Shown one piece after another: positions 5,151 to 6,452 of a stretch of DNA of 6,452 nt. This DNA is from Synergistales bacterium (GTDB lineage Bacteria > Synergistota > Synergistia > Synergistales > Aminobacteriaceae): contig BNVG01000117.1 of the NCBI GenBank assembly GCA_025997935.1, forward strand, positions 1-6,452. Direction: 5' to 3'. Each line of letters opens with the position of its first letter. Within the stretch, counting starts at the first letter, position 1. The notes beneath the pieces were generated by a model. That model was given only the letters and a program-made list of their open reading frames with translations. It was not told the DNA's origin and did not search any database. The position numbers and the translations under genes are program-made.

Positions 5151-5647
5151 AGGAAGTTCGCCCGACGTCGTCCCGCGTGCTGGCGGCCCTCTTCAATATT
5201 TTGGGGAGCGTGGACGGGTTGTCATGCGCGGATATTTTCGCGGGCACGGGGCGCGTCGGGTTGGAGGCGCTGTCAAGGGGCGCGGCGGATGTTGTCTTTG
5301 TCGAGGTTTTGCGGGACCGCGCCGCGTCGATTGAGCAAGCCCTTCCGTCCGAGCTTGGCGACCGCGCGACCGTCCTGTCTTTGGAGCTTCGCAGAGGCTT
5401 GGCTTGGCTGAAAAAACGAGAAAAAACTTTTGACGTAATCTTCGCCGACCCTCCGTACGGGGAAGGCTGGGCGAAGTCTCTTATGTCCGTTAAAAACTTG
5501 GATGAACTTCTGAAACCAAACGGGATTTTTATAATGGAGCGTTCGACACGCGAGCAATTAACAGCCGCGCCGCCCTGGGTTGTTTTTGATGAACGAGTCT
5601 ACGGCGAAACGACGTTGTCTTTTTTGAAGATTCCTATACAGAATTGA
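5147..5647 (+). CDS. rsmD: 16S rRNA (guanine(966)-N2)-methyltransferase RsmD
   Basis: RsmD methylates G966 of 16S rRNA during 30S assembly. The 166-residue protein shows RPTSSRVLAALFNIL (5-19), the SAM motif DIFAGTGRVGLEALSRGA (29-46), acidic E53, the catalytic N6/N2-type motif DPPY (101-104) and the C-terminal YGETTLSFL (152-160). These together are diagnostic. Its ATG shares four bases (ATGA) with the trmB stop, so translation is likely coupled; no good ribosome binding site is visible. The usual N-terminal strand with an IIAGxxxGR-type motif is absent. In this frame a stop lies at 5108-5110 with no start codon between, and the intervening codons do not encode that motif, so the short N-terminus is real for this gene. 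The catalytic core is complete, and the protein is probably active. Confidence 0.9.
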   Translation: MKEVRPTSSRVLAALFNILGSVDGLSCADIFAGTGRVGLEALSRGAADVVFVEVLRDRAASIEQALPSELGDRATVLSLELRRGLAWLKKREKTFDVIFADPPYGEGWAKSLMSVKNLDELLKPNGIFIMERSTREQLTAAPPWVVFDERVYGETTLSFLKIPIQN

Positions 5648-5651
5648 GGGA
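5646..5651 (+). promoter_or_regulatory. Ribosome binding site deciding the miaB TTG start
   Basis: GAGGGA overlaps the rsmD stop codon (TGA, 5645-5647) and lies 6 nt from the TTG at 5658 (GAGGG is 7 nt away). The nearest in-frame ATG, at 5673, would be more than 20 nt off, too far for this site. The overlap with the stop also suggests reinitiation by ribosomes leaving rsmD. Confidence 0.65.
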
Positions 5652-5657
5652 ATTTTT

Positions 5658-6452
5658 TTGCTTCGTTTTAATATGAGGGTCTATGGCTGTCAGATGAACG
5701 TCTACGACAGCGACAGGGTGAGGACGGCTTTGATTCGCAGGGGCTGGCTTGAAGTGTCGGAGAGCGACGCCGAGCTTGTTATTTTTACGGGCTGTAGCGT
5801 TCGCGGCAAGGCCGAGCAGAAGGTCTGGAGCGAGCTTGGCCGGTATGAAAACGCATGGAACAAAAGCAAGCGTCCTTACGTGGCTCTGACCGGCTGCATA
5901 GCTCAGAGCTTAGGCGAAAAGGTTTTCACCCGATATCCCTGGGTGAGGCTCATATCGGGGCCCCGCCATATCGGACTTTTGCCGGACGCGTTAGAGCGCG
6001 TGATGAAAAACGGCTCGCGCGTAGCCCTGTTGGACGAAGATCAGAACGAGTTTTGCGACCTCGACGAGTTTTCGGAAACGCGCGGCAACATCTACCGCGC
6101 TTACGTGACGATAGCGCACGGATGCGATAATTTTTGCTCTTATTGCATCGTCCCCTACGTCAGGGGGCGGTTTATTTCGCGCCGTCCCGAGAGCATTCTG
6201 AGCGAGGTCAAAGCCCTCGTCAAAAGCGGCGCCAAAGAGATAACCCTCTTAGGCCAAAACGTAAATAGCTACGGCAATGACTTTCAAAAACACACCCCCG
6301 AGCTTGCCAGTTATGATTTCGCGGCCCTGCTTCGCGCCGTTGCGCGTTCTTCCGGCGTAGAGCTTGTACGGTTCGTGACGTCCCTGCCGCAGGACTTCAC
6401 GGAAAAAATAGCTAGCGTCATGGTGAGCGAGCCAAACGTCGCCCCGTCTTTG
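5658..6452 (+). CDS. miaB: tRNA-2-methylthio-N6-dimethylallyladenosine synthase MiaB (partial, cut by right edge)
   Basis: MiaB is a radical-SAM enzyme with two iron-sulfur clusters that converts i6A37 to ms2i6A37 in tRNAs reading UNN codons. The 265 visible residues have the N-terminal UPF0004 domain with its three cluster cysteines: C11 in VYGCQMNVYDSDR, C46 in FTGCSVRGKAEQKV and C80 in ALTGCIAQ. The radical-SAM motif HGCDNFCSYCIVPYVRG (155-170) gives C156, C160 and C163. LLGQNVNSYG (197-206) and YGCQMN separate MiaB from RimO and MtaB. The frame is open to the last base, so the C-terminal part including the TRAM domain is missing. The TTG start is chosen because of the ribosome binding site at 5646-5651; an ATG at 5673 would leave only a stub of the first strand. 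The gap to rsmD is 10 nt. Two local variants are noted: TGC replaces the common NTC around C46, and TSLPQDF stands where most relatives have a TSHP-type sequence. Confidence 0.95.
   Translation, partial: MLRFNMRVYGCQMNVYDSDRVRTALIRRGWLEVSESDAELVIFTGCSVRGKAEQKVWSELGRYENAWNKSKRPYVALTGCIAQSLGEKVFTRYPWVRLISGPRHIGLLPDALERVMKNGSRVALLDEDQNEFCDLDEFSETRGNIYRAYVTIAHGCDNFCSYCIVPYVRGRFISRRPESILSEVKALVKSGAKEITLLGQNVNSYGNDFQKHTPELASYDFAALLRAVARSSGVELVRFVTSLPQDFTEKIASVMVSEPNVAPSL

Noticed and set aside
5855..6130. 91-codon plus-strand frame overlapping miaB
   Set aside because: It is an out-of-frame Arg-rich shadow of miaB, whose cysteine motifs fix the true frame.

Overview
The window looks like bacterial chromosome from an anaerobe of uncertain phylum. 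My best guess is Synergistota, based on remembered gene order (M20 amidohydrolase, phosphohexomutase, long TrmB, RsmD, MiaB) and on the start of the 16S gene. This is an inference, not a demonstrated placement. No tRNA, CRISPR array, insertion sequence or prophage gene is visible.

Left part, minus strand. Bases 1-119 are the first ~115 nt of a 16S rRNA gene that runs off the left edge. Bases 120 to about 314 are its transcribed leader, with a small hairpin close to the 16S start. A near-consensus sigma-70 promoter (TTGACA, 16 nt, TATTAT) with an A/T-rich UP-like stretch lies at 321-385. Upstream of the rRNA promoter, on the same strand, is a 312-residue Rpn-family PD-(D/E)XK nuclease gene (465-1403). 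It is clearly AT-richer than the genes to its right. Its 3' third contains a 12-bp tandem repeat encoding a four-residue unit (EGKL), and an internal ATG with upstream ribosome-binding-like sequence could start a separate 70-residue C-terminal protein. This matches the layout of the Rpn toxin-antitoxin 'gene within a gene' phage-defence systems described in enterobacteria and is the most interesting item here.

Middle. A 157-bp divergent intergenic region (1404-1560) holds promoters in both directions, a short dyad and a 9-bp inverted repeat. The Rpn promoter lies so close to the ATG that the mRNA may be leaderless.

Right part, plus strand, 1561-6452. Five genes are packed head to tail with junctions of +1, +10, -4 and +10 nt: an M20D metallo-amidohydrolase, a phosphomannomutase/phosphoglucomutase, trmB (tRNA m7G46 methyltransferase with a long C-terminal extension), rsmD (16S m2G966 methyltransferase, N-terminally short) and miaB (tRNA ms2i6A methylthiotransferase, cut by the right edge). 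The first two are metabolic. The last three modify tRNA or rRNA and appear translationally coupled, so the right side reads as one operon driven from the promoter near 1486-1519.
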